A stretch of 64,000 nt of DNA from Rhizopus arrhizus. Lineage: Eukaryota; Mucoromycota; Mucoromycetes; Mucorales; Rhizopodaceae. Location of the stretch: contig JAKZZE010000018.1 of the NCBI GenBank assembly GCA_024220505.1, positions 992,001-1,056,000 on the forward strand, read 5' to 3'. Positions 21,206 through 33,108 of the stretch are shown here, in pieces. The notes below the pieces were generated by a model, which was given only the letters and a program-made list of their open reading frames with translations, did not search any database and had not been told where the DNA came from. The position numbers were made by a program, and so were the translations under genes. Numbering within the stretch: position 1 is the first letter of the stretch; every line of letters starts with the position of its first letter.

Positions 21206-22011
21206 CTATTGTCTCAAAGCCCTTAATCTTTCAGTCAACATTTTATCTTCATCTTTTTCTTTTTGTTTACTAGCACTTCCATCGGCTAATGTTTTACTTG
21301 GCTCTAATTCATTCAGGGTATCATTTAACTCTAAACCATGCTCATCAGCCACTTGATGCATAAGTGATTCAACTTCATCTTGAGGTGTATTTAATGTTGT
21401 TGTACCAGCCATGGCACCTTCCATGTAACCTGTTTGAACGTCCAAATCTTCAAATTGTGATTCAAACTTATCCATAACCATAGAAATCTACATGTAAAAA
21501 TGGTCTTTGTAAACAAATGTTGTTTAATATGTATACTCTCCTACCTGTTCCAAGTTCATTGTTTCCATAGCTCTTCCCATTCCTTTAACAACACTTGCCA
21601 TTGAATTAGAGACCTTTCGCATAGTAATAGCTGTTTGAACACGACTTGCAACGGCATCAATACGAGAAGATAACTTAAGTAGATTAAGTGCCTCATTCTT
21701 TTTTCGAATGGCATTAGAAGCATAAATACGAGCTCCTTCCATATTCCCATCTTGTATAGATTTTTTCAATTTATTTTTTTCTGTTTGTTCATCTTTTTGA
21801 CACCGCTTGGATTGTTTGTTTAATTGCTTGGCTGTAAACTAAAAAGAAGAAAGAGAAGTTTATATCTTAAAGAGTACAAAAAAGGCTTTCTAACCTTCAA
21901 TTGAAAGAGCTGGTCTAACAATAACAAAAAAAAAAAGAAAGAAATAGATAAGCAACATACAATCTTGAGAAATACAAGTTATTATTCTAATTTACTTTCT
22001 AAGCCATTCAT
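21206..22011 (-). CDS. ESCRT-III-associated protein Did2/CHMP1 (Vps46)
   Basis: Four exons. The first codes only MNGLE and part of the next codon; it is joined to QLFQLK by an intron of about 90 nt. The protein then continues [53 protein letters not shown] and [20 protein letters not shown], the CHMP1 core. The last 15 residues ([13 protein letters not shown]) match the MIM1 motif, which binds the MIT domain of the ATPase Vps4. Did2 recruits Vps4 to ESCRT-III on endosomes for vesicle budding and filament recycling. Length is about 200 residues, as usual. The start was chosen because MNGLE is almost invariant in this family. It is one of the smoothest orthologue calls in the window. Confidence 0.95.
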
Positions 22012-22291
22012 TATGAATAATACTAAAAAAAAATAATAATAATGGATAAAAAAAAAAAAAAAAAGAGAGAGAGAGAAAGAAATGGTGTGTGTATGTGTCT
22101 GTGTACGTCATGGCGGACATTAAGCACTGTGTAACAGATCAATATCAAGTGTGCATTGAAACAATTTGTTTATTTACCAAGTCTAATCTATGCATTTTTG
22201 TGTATAAATAACGCATGTACTCTTGTTTTTTATTATCCCTTTTTTCTTCACTTTCTATTTCATCAACTCTCTTTCTTCTATAATACTAAAA

Positions 22292-23629
22292 ATGACTGAC
22301 AGATCCATGGACAAAATAATTGATCATTTACCTTTATCTTGGTTGCCCCTGCCAACAACACAAAGCGCATTGTCTGATGTTGCACAGATGTATGTTTCAA
22401 AATCATTATTTGAGCAAGAATTCAAAGATTTAAGATATATGCCTTGGAAGTTCAATTATTTGGATTATTCACAACTTCAGCAGTACATCGATACTATTTC
22501 ATCCTCTAAGGTTGTAGCGAAACGTATTGAATTGGAATGGATAAAGGTAAGATGATCATAGTTGATGCAAAATGAATTCTGTACAAACCTATTGTTTTAG
22601 GTTCACGAATTTTTTACACTAAAAAAGGGCGAAATTGAAAGGCGTATCGCGGCATGTCATTTATTGAACAAAGAAGACAATCATCAGTTACCCGAGCAAG
22701 TTAAAATTGTGCAATCCGATATCTATCGCTTGTACCACTTTGCAAAATTAAACTATTCAGGTTTTCTCAGATTGTTTATGCGCTATGATCAATTATTCGA
22801 ATCTAGTTTGACTGACTTGCTACTGCATCGAATGCTTACAAATAAGACTTTTTGGGATCCATCTACTGTGCTATTTGAACTTGCCCATCAAATTAACTGT
22901 TTAATACCCTCTCCATCCAATCTTGTAGTAAACATCAAAAAGGAAACAATTAAAAAGCAAACAATCAAAAAGTACTGGGTTCATCCTGATAATATATTAG
23001 AGATCATGCTTTATTTATCTTCACAGGCAGTCATTCAAAGTAATCGTCCTTTGGATCTTTACCCAGCAGTGAGCGAAGTCGATCTTTCCTTTCCTTCTGA
23101 GGCAGAAGACGAGAAGCAAGACTACATGACGAACCTTGATGATGCTAGTAAAACTCAAATTACAACTATTCATTTTGATACACCCACTTTCACAAGTTAC
23201 TCAGATAGGATCGCTAACAAAGGCTCAAAGGATTCAATGATTCGCATGAGATGCTTTAATGATTCTAGTAAAGATCATGAAGCACCTAATTCAGTAGCCA
23301 TCGAAGAAAAAATCTATGGACATGGTATATCTGATGTAGATGAACAGTTACAGTTTTATACTCATAAAAGCTTGGGTAAAGTACCTCAATATGTTCAAGA
23401 ACCAATGTTCTCGATTGTTTCAGAAGAACAATTGAACTGCAGCCATATAAAGCAAAGGCTTTGGTTAAAGAAAAATCAAGCTTCTTCTTGGGTCCAAGAA
23501 AACTATTCTTTTCAGAATGTACTTTCTGAAACATCCTCTCACAATTGTACAAGAGAAAACAAAGACAAACTGAAAGATATTTGTTTACAATTTGAAAATA
23601 AGATTTGTACAAAACTCAAATCTCCAGGT

Positions 23630-23667
<38 letters not shown>

Positions 23668-24823
23668 CCTTTTTTGACATTGCATTCAATCCTAATCTTT
23701 TTTTTTCCTTTTAGTATTAAAAACAACGCAAACACGTACTGTATTCCAAACATATGACTTGGAAACAACAATCTATATTGATACTGATATTGTAATGATG
23801 CATCAAGATGCTACAAAAGATTTGTTTGCAAGATCCTCAAGCTATCCACATCTAAATTTATCTAGTAATGATGCAGTTCGTTTTCCTTATTGTCTTGTTC
23901 AGGTCATCGGTAAAGATTTACCTGAATTACACTCTTGCTGCCTTTTGGAACCTGTACATGATTTCTCCATCTACTTACATGGTGTGGGTACATTGTTCCC
24001 AGATAAAGTACATGTCTATCCAAGATGGCTTCAATCTCCACTCGATGATGACCTACGCCGTCTTCCTTTTCGAGGGGATTTACTATTTTCTGGAGAGAAA
24101 AGACAACAACAGAATAATAATCAAGGCTCACTTGTGATCAATGCAAATACTGGAGGAAGCAACAGTACACAGAGTAGTACAATTCACACACCTTGGAGTT
24201 CAACGACAATTGCTACTATTGTTACATGTTATGATGATGTAGAGGACCAAGAGAATCAATATGTTCACCCTCAGGACGATAATAAACTTTCAGTTCATCC
24301 TCATCACTCACTTAGTAATGCCAACAGTAGACGACCTTCACTGGAAGTGATAATAAATTCACCACTGTTATCACCGTCATCACGCCTTTCATTTGATACA
24401 ACTTCCCCTTTACTTTCACCTGCCAGACGTTCATTTGACTCCTATTGTACCTTTGATCACCCTACGTCATCTCGCTCAGATCCTGCTAATTGTAGAAATT
24501 GCATAGAGCGAAGGTATTCATTTGAACCAGAAAGCTACTTTTTCAATTCAGCAAGACAATTACTATTACATTCACCGCCAGAAGGAAAGAAAAAGGAATT
24601 TAAATCAAACAAGTTTCTGTCTAGCATCAACGCATTATGTCAAAACCTTAAACTCCACAACCACTTTTCTGGTAATCAAAGTAACCAACGTATGAATTAC
24701 AACACATTTCATCATGATAACCTAGTCACTCGTAAAAAAGGTCCTACTTTTCTAGCGATATCATGTCTTGTTATCTCATTTGCTATTTCATATTTACTTT
24801 ATGTGTTACTCATGGTTTTATAG
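22292..24823 (+). CDS. SPX-VTC membrane protein, probably a Vtc5-like non-catalytic subunit
   Basis: Three exons; the second intron contains an uninterrupted T34 run at 23634-23667. An SPX-like region spans about residues 30-170 (FNYLDYSQLQQYI; RLYHFAKLNYSGF). A VTC-type tunnel domain follows (VFQTYDLETTIYIDTDIVM; FPYCLVQVI; VHDFSIYLHGVGTLFPDKV), then a long Ser-rich linker and a single C-terminal membrane helix (FLAISCLVISFAISYLLYVLLMVL). VTC complexes make polyphosphate from ATP and move it into vacuoles. The position of the active VTC motif VRISLDT is here TIYIDT, so the Arg is missing, and the SPX Lys cluster KxxKKxD reads LFMRYD. Both suggest a regulatory rather than catalytic subunit, as for yeast Vtc5. 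Activity is inferred to be absent, not shown. Confidence 0.75.
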
Positions 24824-24842
24824 TAACAATAAACACACACAT

Positions 24843-25771
24843 TTATTTATTTACATTTTCATCAATTAACTTTTTCACTAAACCTTCTAATTCAAACACA
24901 TGATCATCCCTGACTCCTGGAGAAATCTCACGTAGTGCCTTTGCAAGATTAAGCAAATATTCCGCATTCCATCCAGATGGACCATATGTTTCATGAATTT
25001 GCTTTGCAATTTGGTCTAAAGGTGCAGGTCCAACATAGGCTTCATTGTCTGTTGTTCCAATGTATACCAATGCCTAAGTAAAAAAATGAGCACTTTCTTC
25101 TAGTTTATGCTTTTTTATTACATTCTTAACAGCAGGAGTAACGTCATCCTCTAAACTATATACATCTACTGTATGAGCAGTGTATCCATTCTTTTTTTAA
25201 ATGATGAATAACATCTTTCATATAAAGTATCCTATTTACCTTTTCTCTATGATCTAAATAGGCACGAGTAGCTTCTGCATCGTCTGAAGGTATCTTGAAT
25301 GCTACGCCCCAGGTTACTTTATCATGTCCTTCCTTTCATAAAACATTTAGTTTTCTTTTTTCTTTTCCCCTTTTTCTTTTTCCTACCACACTCTCGATAT
25401 TCTTCCATTCATCATAAGGTATTAAGGTAACAACCCTGCCTGGTTTCTCAGGTGTACCTCTGTGATCTTCACTATGCTATTCATTATTAAACCAACTACA
25501 TCTGAAAAAATAAGTTTAGAAATCTACCTGCCAAAAACGTCGAACATAACCCTTAATGTAACCAATTTGTCTTTTTTAAAAGATGAGTTTAGAAATGTTC
25601 AAAGAAAGGAGAATATACATACTTTGATTCATAATGAATCGGAGGCTTCCAAATGAGTGAACCATAGCCAAATACCCAAATGCCTTCTTCATTTTCAGGT
25701 TCCTTGGCTGGCTTCTTTTCTTTGAGTAAGGTTTCAACAATATTTTGTTGTGGCGAAGTAGCTGTTACCAT
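24843..25771 (-). CDS. ChaC-type gamma-glutamylcyclotransferase (glutathione-specific)
   Basis: About five exons. The N-terminal VFGYGSLIWKPP is the nucleotide-like loop that binds the gamma-glutamyl group. Downstream exons give [26 protein letters not shown], the ChaC signature, and WGVAFKIP, whose neighbourhood holds the EATRAYLDHRE segment; the Glu of the YLDxRE motif is the catalytic base. The C-terminus (YVGPAPLDQIAKQI, GPSGWNAEYLLNLAKAL) agrees with the family. The enzyme splits glutathione into 5-oxoproline and Cys-Gly in the cytosol, as yeast Gcg1 does. The stop lies only 19 nt from the stop of the convergent SPX-VTC gene. A 30-residue Glu/Lys-rich leader precedes the domain. Confidence 0.92.
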
Positions 25772-26506
25772 GAAAATAATAATTTAGTTAAAAAGAAACA
25801 AAAAAAAAAAAAAAAGGAACTCAGAACTCATTTTCTGTATCAAGAAAATAATTAAATTTGAAGTTTGAAATCTATCCTGTAAGAAAGACTCTTAATCCTC
25901 TTTGTATTTGAAATTGAAAATGTGAACCATTTTTTTTTTCTTTGCAAGTACATTTTTCAAATGCATTCAAATGACCATACAAGCTCTTGTGAATTCATGT
26001 ACAAGTGAAAATTTAAGATTAATTAAAAGCGGCTAAATAAAGATTGGCATGAATAAAGATAGTTTGATACCCATTGTACTCATGTTTGTCACAATAATCT
26101 TTTTTGATAGAATTCCGGGTAGTTTGTAAATAAATATTAGGTTGAACACTTAAAATAGGAAAAAGAAAACAAAATTGTTACACAACTATGCAGTGAACAT
26201 TTATCGTTGTGTGGTGACACATTTTTGTTTGATAAAAGAAAAGTTGAACGGGAAAATTATAAACTGATTGGCAGGTGAGCAAAAACAGATGCATTTAGAA
26301 TAACGATGAATAAACAAATAAGACAATGATGAAAACAAAGATAACGAAAAAGAAAGATATAAGAAATGTTATTAGTGTTTCAGGTTAAAATAATTAATTC
26401 TTTTTTGAACTGGACATGTTGTAATCAAAAAGAGAAAAGATACAAATATTAAACAAGTATAATTCACGTAATAATCAAATCTTTGTTGCCTAAAGCATAC
26501 AAAGCG

Positions 26507-26539
<33 letters not shown>

Positions 26540-26912
26540 AATTCAAACAATGGAGTGTACTTAGGATGAAAGTATACAAGATCACTATAAATATGTACGA
26601 CTGCAGATGTCAATTTATATTAAATAAAGATACTTTTGACCGTGAATTACATGCGTTAATATGCACAGCAATCCTTTTTCTGCGTGAGAGAATCTAATCA
26701 TAAAAACACCCAGGGCAAATGCTAGTTTAAAAAAAGATTCTATTTCCATCATCCAACCAAGATCTTTCTTTGCCAATAGCATCATCCATCGTTCTAATTT
26801 GAAGCTTCCTGAAACAAACATGAAACAGAAAAAAAAAGAAAGGAATTTAACAACTAAAAGAAAAAAGTAAATATGCATTGTTTAAACTATAGTTGCTTAT
26901 GAGAATAAAAAA

Positions 26913-26944
<32 letters not shown>

Positions 26945-27359
26945 AAAAACGTATGCTTTTTTCATTCTCTCTAAATTATATTTTATAAAATGTTGGCTCT
27001 TCGATTAAGAAAAGAATAGTAAATTTAACTCTATCTTCCAGTTAAAATCATAATTGAATATTCAACTACTATGTTTGATTGAATTTATCACTTTGAAATC
27101 AAGAAGCAATAATCATATTTAATTGACAGCACAAGTTGCTGATAGACAAAGAGGTACCTTTGAGGTAACAAGGTGACTTGTTAAAAAATTTCTGCAGAAA
27201 TTTTTTTATTTAATTGGATATAATATTTTCTGATTTTGAAAGAACAACTATTCGGGTACACATTTTTGGAAATCAATCAAGGGATTAATTTGTCATTTAA
27301 CTAAGGTTTCTATTAAATTAAGCTTCTTTCTTTCTTTTCCCTTGCAATAAAATATATCA
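25772..27359. other. Intergenic region of 1.6 kb with homopolymer tracts
   Basis: No supported gene. It contains a T30 run at 26509-26538 and an A-rich block at about 26907-26949 (A25, G, A17). It separates divergent genes and therefore includes the promoters of the ChaC-type and ZIP genes. Confidence 0.55.
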
Positions 27360-28673
27360 ATGTTTAACATATTGAAATTATGCTTACTTGTCTTTTCTTT
27401 AAATATTGTATATGGACAGGCAGAAGGTTATTACTTTATATAATTTTACACGAGTTGATACTAACAATCAGTTCTCTATAGATCCATCTTCCCCAGAAAC
27501 TACTACGAATGAATGTGTACAAGAGGATCTATCAAACTATAATTTAGGACTGAGAATTGGTGCTCTATTCATTATATTGGCAACAAGCGCAATTGGTATG
27601 AATAAGAAAATAAAAAAAAAAGGAATAAACTAAATCATTATAATAGGTATCTTTACACCAATTGCATTGCATAAAGTATCCCCTTATACCAAAGGAAGTA
27701 GTAGAGACTGGATATTAACCATGGGAAAATTTTGTAAGCAGTGAATGTGCTGTATACATTCAATTGATTCATGTTAAACATGTTTTATAGTTGGCACAGG
27801 TGTCATTTTGGCAACTGCCTTTGTTCACATGCTTCCAGAAGCTTTAGAAAATTTCTCTAGCCCCTGCTTAAGTGCTGGTTGGCAGTCTTATTCTGCATTT
27901 GCAGGTGTTTTTTGTATGCTGGCTTCCTTTGTTCTTCAGCTAATAGAACTCGCAGCTGTTTCTAACATCGAGAGGCTACGTACCAAAAGAGAATCAAGAC
28001 AATTATCAGACGATACCGAAAAACAATTAAGTCAGTGCTCACATGATTACAATTTGACAAGCAGTACAGTGAGAACAACAGAAAACCATGAAGGGCATGT
28101 TCACAGCGCTGGTTTGTTTGAAGAACCAGAAGCATTCAAACACGTTAGTACCATTATTTTGGAACTTGGTATTGTCATGCATTCAATCATTATCGGCATC
28201 ACTTTGTCTAATGCAGGCAACGATGAATTTGTTACTCTCTTAATCGCCCTTGTCTTTCACCAAGTAATCATTTATACATCCTTACAACTTTGTTCAAACT
28301 TTAATGGATATTTTTATAGTTTTTTGAAGGCGTTGCATTAGGAACGCGAATTAATGACATGGAAATCAAAGGATGGAAAAAGCCTTTGCTGATGGGTGCT
28401 CTGTATATCGTTATGACACCAATTGGATGTGCTATTGGTATAGGTATTCACTCCTCCTTCAATCCAAACTCTTCTTCTGCTATTCTAGCTAGTGCAATCC
28501 TTGATTCTCTTTCAGCAGGCATCTTACTCTATAATGCCTACATCTCATTAATGAGTCAAGAAATGAACCAAAATGAAGAGTTCCGTAAAGCGTCCTTTAG
28601 CAGAAAGCTTGTTTGCTTTATGTCGATGTATTGCGGTGCTGGTCTCATGGCTTTACTAGGAAAGTGGGCATAG
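27360..28673 (+). CDS. ZIP-family zinc/iron transporter (Zrt1/Zrt2-like)
   Basis: Four or five exons. Eight membrane segments can be traced: LRIGALFIILATSAIG, FGTGVILATAFVHMLPEAL (TM II, with HML), AFAGVFCMLASFVLQLIEL, a His/Glu-containing cytosolic loop (NHEGHVHSAG), ELGIVMHSIIIGITLSNAG (TM IV, with the metal-binding H), LLIALVFHQ joined to FFEGVALG (TM V, metal-binding H and E), then three more helices to LMALLGKWA. ZIP proteins bring Zn2+ or Fe2+ into the cytosol. A signal-peptide-like start (27360, LKLCLLVFSLNIVYG) is in a different frame from the rest; removing 27427-27454 would join them, otherwise translation starts at 27406. The start is thus uncertain, the family is not. Confidence 0.88.
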
Positions 28674-29700
28674 ATATCACTGTGGAACATTGTTCCTTCC
28701 TCTTTCTCATTCTATGTGTTTAGTATATGTATATTTATTAAGTACACAAATTCGTGTATGGCATACCTTTTACCATTAGAAATAACGGCATTTGTAATAT
28801 TTATTTATCATTTATCATATATTCTAGTAATAAATAACAAAGGAATTACTCTTTTGTTTATTTCAATGCAAGTCTATTTGATAGCAGGTCCCTTAAACAA
28901 TAAACTCTCAACAAAAAAAAAAAAAAAATCTATATTTGAATTGATCTGCAATGTCTCAGTTAGATTTATAACATGCCTATAAAGCATACCTCTCTGGATC
29001 ATATTAAGCTTTTTGTTTCAAGTTTCATAATTACGATTGCCATTCGAGTTATTACTATTTGAAAAAAAAAAAAAAAAAAAAAAAGCAACACATAACATAT
29101 TAAAATAATAAATAAAACAGTGCACATGTTCTTTGTTGATCGCCAACGCTCTTTTTTAAGTATAATAATTATAGATAATATAAAAATGAAAACAAAGTCA
29201 ACTTAGAAAAAAAATAATGTATGCCTTGAATATATGAAAAGCAAGAGTAAACCTAGGCCCTTATTGAACAATTCATATTTGTGCCTTTATTATAACAAAA
29301 TGATGAATTCATTCATATTAAAAGAATATGGAAAATTCAGATTTCAGGAATTGCTTATTCAACCCATGAAATTCAAATGACTACAATTGGTTCTAAAGAA
29401 TGCAGAGAACAAACTACATGCAAATTATAAAATAATTTTTAAGAATCATGCCTGTGAAAACTATAAATATGATTAATTTGGACTCTGGTTCAAGAAATAC
29501 AAGGTAATTTAAAGAATCTCTTGTTTTTCGTATTCTTTGAATTATAGTTGTATAAATTAAAAACAAGTTTTTGATAAGCAAATCTAGTATTGTATTGTCA
29601 TGTAGTAAGATGCCATTATATATATATTTTTATTATTATAAACAAGTAATATCTTCAAATAATCAATTCAATAAAATACAAGAATTTTTTAGCTATAATT
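28674..29700. other. Intergenic region of 1 kb between convergent genes
   Basis: Only downstream sequences of the ZIP gene and the CAF-1 gene are expected here. It contains an A15 run near 28914 and an A23 run at 29062-29084. No exon or RNA gene recognised. Confidence 0.5.
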
Positions 29701-31918
29701 TTATTCGTCTTCCCTAAGGAACCATACGTATTCCTGTATTGAACATGTGAGCATCGAATAAAAAATATATTTATGCAAATGTACCTTGCTATTGCCTCTA
29801 ACTTCTTGAACTGCAACATCATGAACAATGGCTTGCAATTGGGCTGGTGTGTAATCACAAAGAATTTTTTTTGATCTGATAGCATTCATAATACCCATTA
29901 ATGTTTTTGATTTATTCTCCAAAATGACCTGAATTAATTGGGAACGATCCACGTTAGACAGCTTATCAACTTCCTTTTCGTAGAGCAAAGGTTTAGCCTT
30001 ATCAGCCTCATAAATAGCAACCAGTGGCAGTGAGCTAGTCATATCCTTTGTATCTTCATTTTCTTTAGTTTCAACAAACACATGGTCTTCAAAAATGGGA
30101 CAACCTTGGGTTGGTTGACCTATTTATGTTGTATTAGCACATAAATAGCACAAATTGATCATTTAATAAACGTACCATCGAGCATGTGAAGTCTAAAATC
30201 ACTTAGTGGGTGGTTTGCAGGTTCGTTGGTTGACTCAAAAGAGGGCCCAAGGATGATAGGCTTCATTGGGAAATGTTTATTGGTTAAAACTGGCCATTTT
30301 GCGGGACGACTGACAACATGCCGCTTTTTTGATGGTGCTGTTTCTATACGAACTCCTTCATTATCTGTAATATATCCATCTGGCACAATCCATCTATCCA
30401 TAATTGTATCCTCATCTCCTCTTGTTTCCTCCATATGAACTATCTGTTCCTCTAAACCACTTTCCCATCCACTTAAATCCTCGTCTGATGACAATAAGCC
30501 GTATATATCATTGGGAGAAGACACCAGGTCATAAACATCATCAGCATCTACATCATGATCCCATTCAGGCTCACTATCAACCTCATAGTTTAACAGGAGC
30601 CTGTCCTTTGCAAATGGTCTTCTGCCAGTAACAAGATTACTAGTTTTTGAACAAGTTCCATAATAAGCTGGCCTTACATCTTCATGGAAAGAAAGAAGCT
30701 TCATCCTCAATAAATCGAGTTGGTCGGGTCTGTTTTCTTTCAACGACTTTTGTATATCCACATCGAGTTTATACCCTCTTTTCTTTTTAAACTGTGTTGA
30801 TAGACTATTAAAAAATCGTTGTTTTAAATCAATTGAGTCATCCAAACCGCTATGTAAGAGAGTAGTGAAATTTGTAGCGATAGGTTCGCGTTTTACGCTA
30901 ACAATAGGTGCCATTGTCATGTAACCTGTCTTCTCAAAGGGGGTAAACAACTCTGGTACCTCAGGTACAAATATCTCACTAGTCATTCTATGTATTGGCT
31001 TCAGTCTAGTTTCCCGATTGGTATGTAGTAGTTCTAGTTGCTTCTGATTATCTAAGCTTTGAAAAGTTTTTGTCACATTACTAGAAAACTTGTAATAATA
31101 TATTAGTTCTCGTTCAAACAACCATACTTTATACTCCCACACACCTGTTTCCTACTATCTCTTTTCTTTGCAGCTGCTTGCTGCAGATCAAAAGGAAAAG
31201 TTGTTGTGTCATGCGCTTGCCACCGATAAAAAGAAAACCTCTAGAAAAACCTTTTGAATATACATTCTATCATTAGTTGTCTATGCTTTACTTCTGGTAT
31301 TGTTGGAGGAGCATCTTCTATTAACAATACAACATCTCCTAAACCGTATCTTTCTTGATAAGCGGTTGCTTTGATTATTTCTTTTATTGACTCTTTAAAT
31401 GATTCAATGGCTATTTTTTATATATAAGTAATCGTGTCTTTTCTTATGTATTCTGTTTTAACCTTTGTCGTTTTTTTCAAAAGGTGTCAAAATGTCGTTG
31501 ATTCGAGTTGCAAGCGTTTCTAAAGATTCGTCACTTTTTGAAAATGAGATCATGATAATACCGTTTTTATATCCATTTACCTCTCATGTGCCAATACAGC
31601 AATTAGATCAAAGTATTCATGTGGTATATCTTGTGTGGTTACAGTGGAGTTTTGACTTTCAAAATAAGCTCTCCATTTTCTAAATTTCATTATAGCTTGA
31701 AATTAAGCACAGTAAGCAATAAGAGAATACTTGTATAACTTTAATTACCTTGAGTTACTGAAAGGTGGTTCTCTGTCTTTATTCTCTCTTGTTGAAACGT
31801 TATGTTTTCAGTTTTAAGTGTAAAGATTTCCTTTTTAAGCCGCTGTTGAGATTTCTCATCAAATGTGCCTTCTCTCTTTTTTTTTTAATACCTCGATCGC
31901 GTCAAGTGGTTTAACCAT
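29701..31918 (-). CDS. Chromatin assembly factor 1 large subunit (Cac1/Rlf2/p150-like)
   Basis: About eight exons. The diagnostic part is MKLLSFHEDVRPAYYGTCSK, then GRRPFAKDRLLLNYEVDSEPEWD, an acidic patch (DADDVYD, SSDEDLSGWESGLEE) and FIVPxGY-like WIVPDGYITDNEG, in the same order as the p150 dimerisation and acidic regions. LFTPFEKTGYMTMAP matches the FAPFEIKxHMxLAP box. CAF-1 deposits newly made H3-H4 onto replicated DNA in the nucleus, guided by PCNA. The N-terminal Lys/Glu/Arg-rich domain is shorter than in animals, as in S. pombe Pcf1. Two apparent in-frame stops (near 31218 and 31164) are removed by GT-AG introns of 51 and 56 nt. The last intron (about 29724-29772) joins GNSK to EYVWFLREDE. 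Confidence 0.85.
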
Positions 31919-32362
31919 GTTGTAATAATTGAAGAGAGAATATTTATTTGAATTAGTGTGGAAAGCTAAATAACAGTTCTATTTTCAAGCTCGCTTTATA
32001 ATCTTGGTAACGGCAAGTCACACAAAGCCCTCAAAGAATAAATAGAAAGCTTATCTCTATGCATCTGGTAAATTTTGTCTGTTCTGAAAAAATAAATGAC
32101 GATTACCTAAGAATGAATGGCTCTATCTGAGAAATACTTGGTTGTTTACTAGCAGATAATTGTCGCTTTTGAAGATTTTACTTTGTCTTTTTGGGCCAAG
32201 TCAAATTGGTGTTGTTGAGGGATTATTGTCGGCTATGATGTAAAAGTTTTATTTCTTTCCTTTCGCTCTAACAATTGAATAACATGACAAAATATACATT
32301 TTTTTTATGAAAACGGACACAATAATGTCTACAATAAGGATGGAGAGAGAAACTTCGATCCG
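31919..32362. other. Promoter-side intergenic region
   Basis: Upstream of the CAF-1 gene and upstream of a transposase relic. No coding sequence supported. Confidence 0.4.
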
Positions 32363-33075
32363 ATGGAAGGTGTGTTAACCGAAATCAGTGATCCAAACGT
32401 AGTACTTGAAATCATAACGAGCCAAAAGTCCTATTTGAGTCTCAAACCAGCAGAGAAAGAAACTATTGCAAAATATTCAACAAAAAAGGCTATAGAAGTG
32501 GTCAAGAAAGCAGCGTCTACAAAAACTACAACGATTAAGCCAGGGAGATATTTATTAATCGAATAATCGAGGGTCCTACGGAAAGAGGAAAAGTGATATT
32601 GCATGCAAAGGACCTTGGAATTAATCCCCGTACTGCTATGCGCTGGTGGAAACACCATCAAGAAACTGGGAAGGTAGTTTATAAAAAGCTGCAAAGAAAT
32701 CCCGGCCGACTCAGCTCACTGACTCCTGAGCATGAGCAGCACATTCAACAAATAGTAGAAAAAGACTCACAACTTTGTGCTGATGATATTATTGTTTCTC
32801 GAAATCGCAGTTTGAGGACTCGAAGATTTCAAAGTCTCAAATGAACCACCACTTGAGAAACAACATGCTCATTTCAATAAAGAAGCCAACCTTCGATCCT
32901 ATAATAAGAAACTCTGACAATAACCTGCAAACGAAATACGAGTGATTCATGAAGTAGAAAAACTCGGATTTGGGTTACGCTAAGAACTGCGTTTTTATTG
33001 ATGAGGCTACATTAAAACAAGAGCATCAGTAGTTATAAAATGTAATAGGAGTCACACGTCTAAGAGCGGAGTGAA
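32363..33075 (+). pseudogene. Decayed IS630/Tc1-mariner-like transposase
   Basis: Two frames give an N-terminal helix-turn-helix part: GPTERGKVILHAKDLGINPRTAMRWW, then RNPGRLSSLTPEHEQHIQQIVEKDSQLCADDI. These resemble the homeodomain-like linker of Mucorales transposases, in which a Gly-Arg-Pro-like turn precedes LTEEH. Near 32970 a third frame reads NCVFIDEA, the segment that normally contains the first Asp of the DDE triad. The frame changes at about 32560, 32830 and 32960, and nothing recognisable of the second and third catalytic residues follows. Terminal inverted repeats were not identified. Confidence 0.6.
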
Positions 33076-33108
33076 CCAAAAGAAACAGAGTGTAAACGAT
33101 CGAGCATG

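Noticed and set aside
31160..31290. In-frame TAG codons in the CAF-1 large subunit gene suggesting a pseudogene
   Set aside because: Introns of 51 nt (ending TTTTTCTAG) and 56 nt (ending TTACAAG) remove them and keep one frame.
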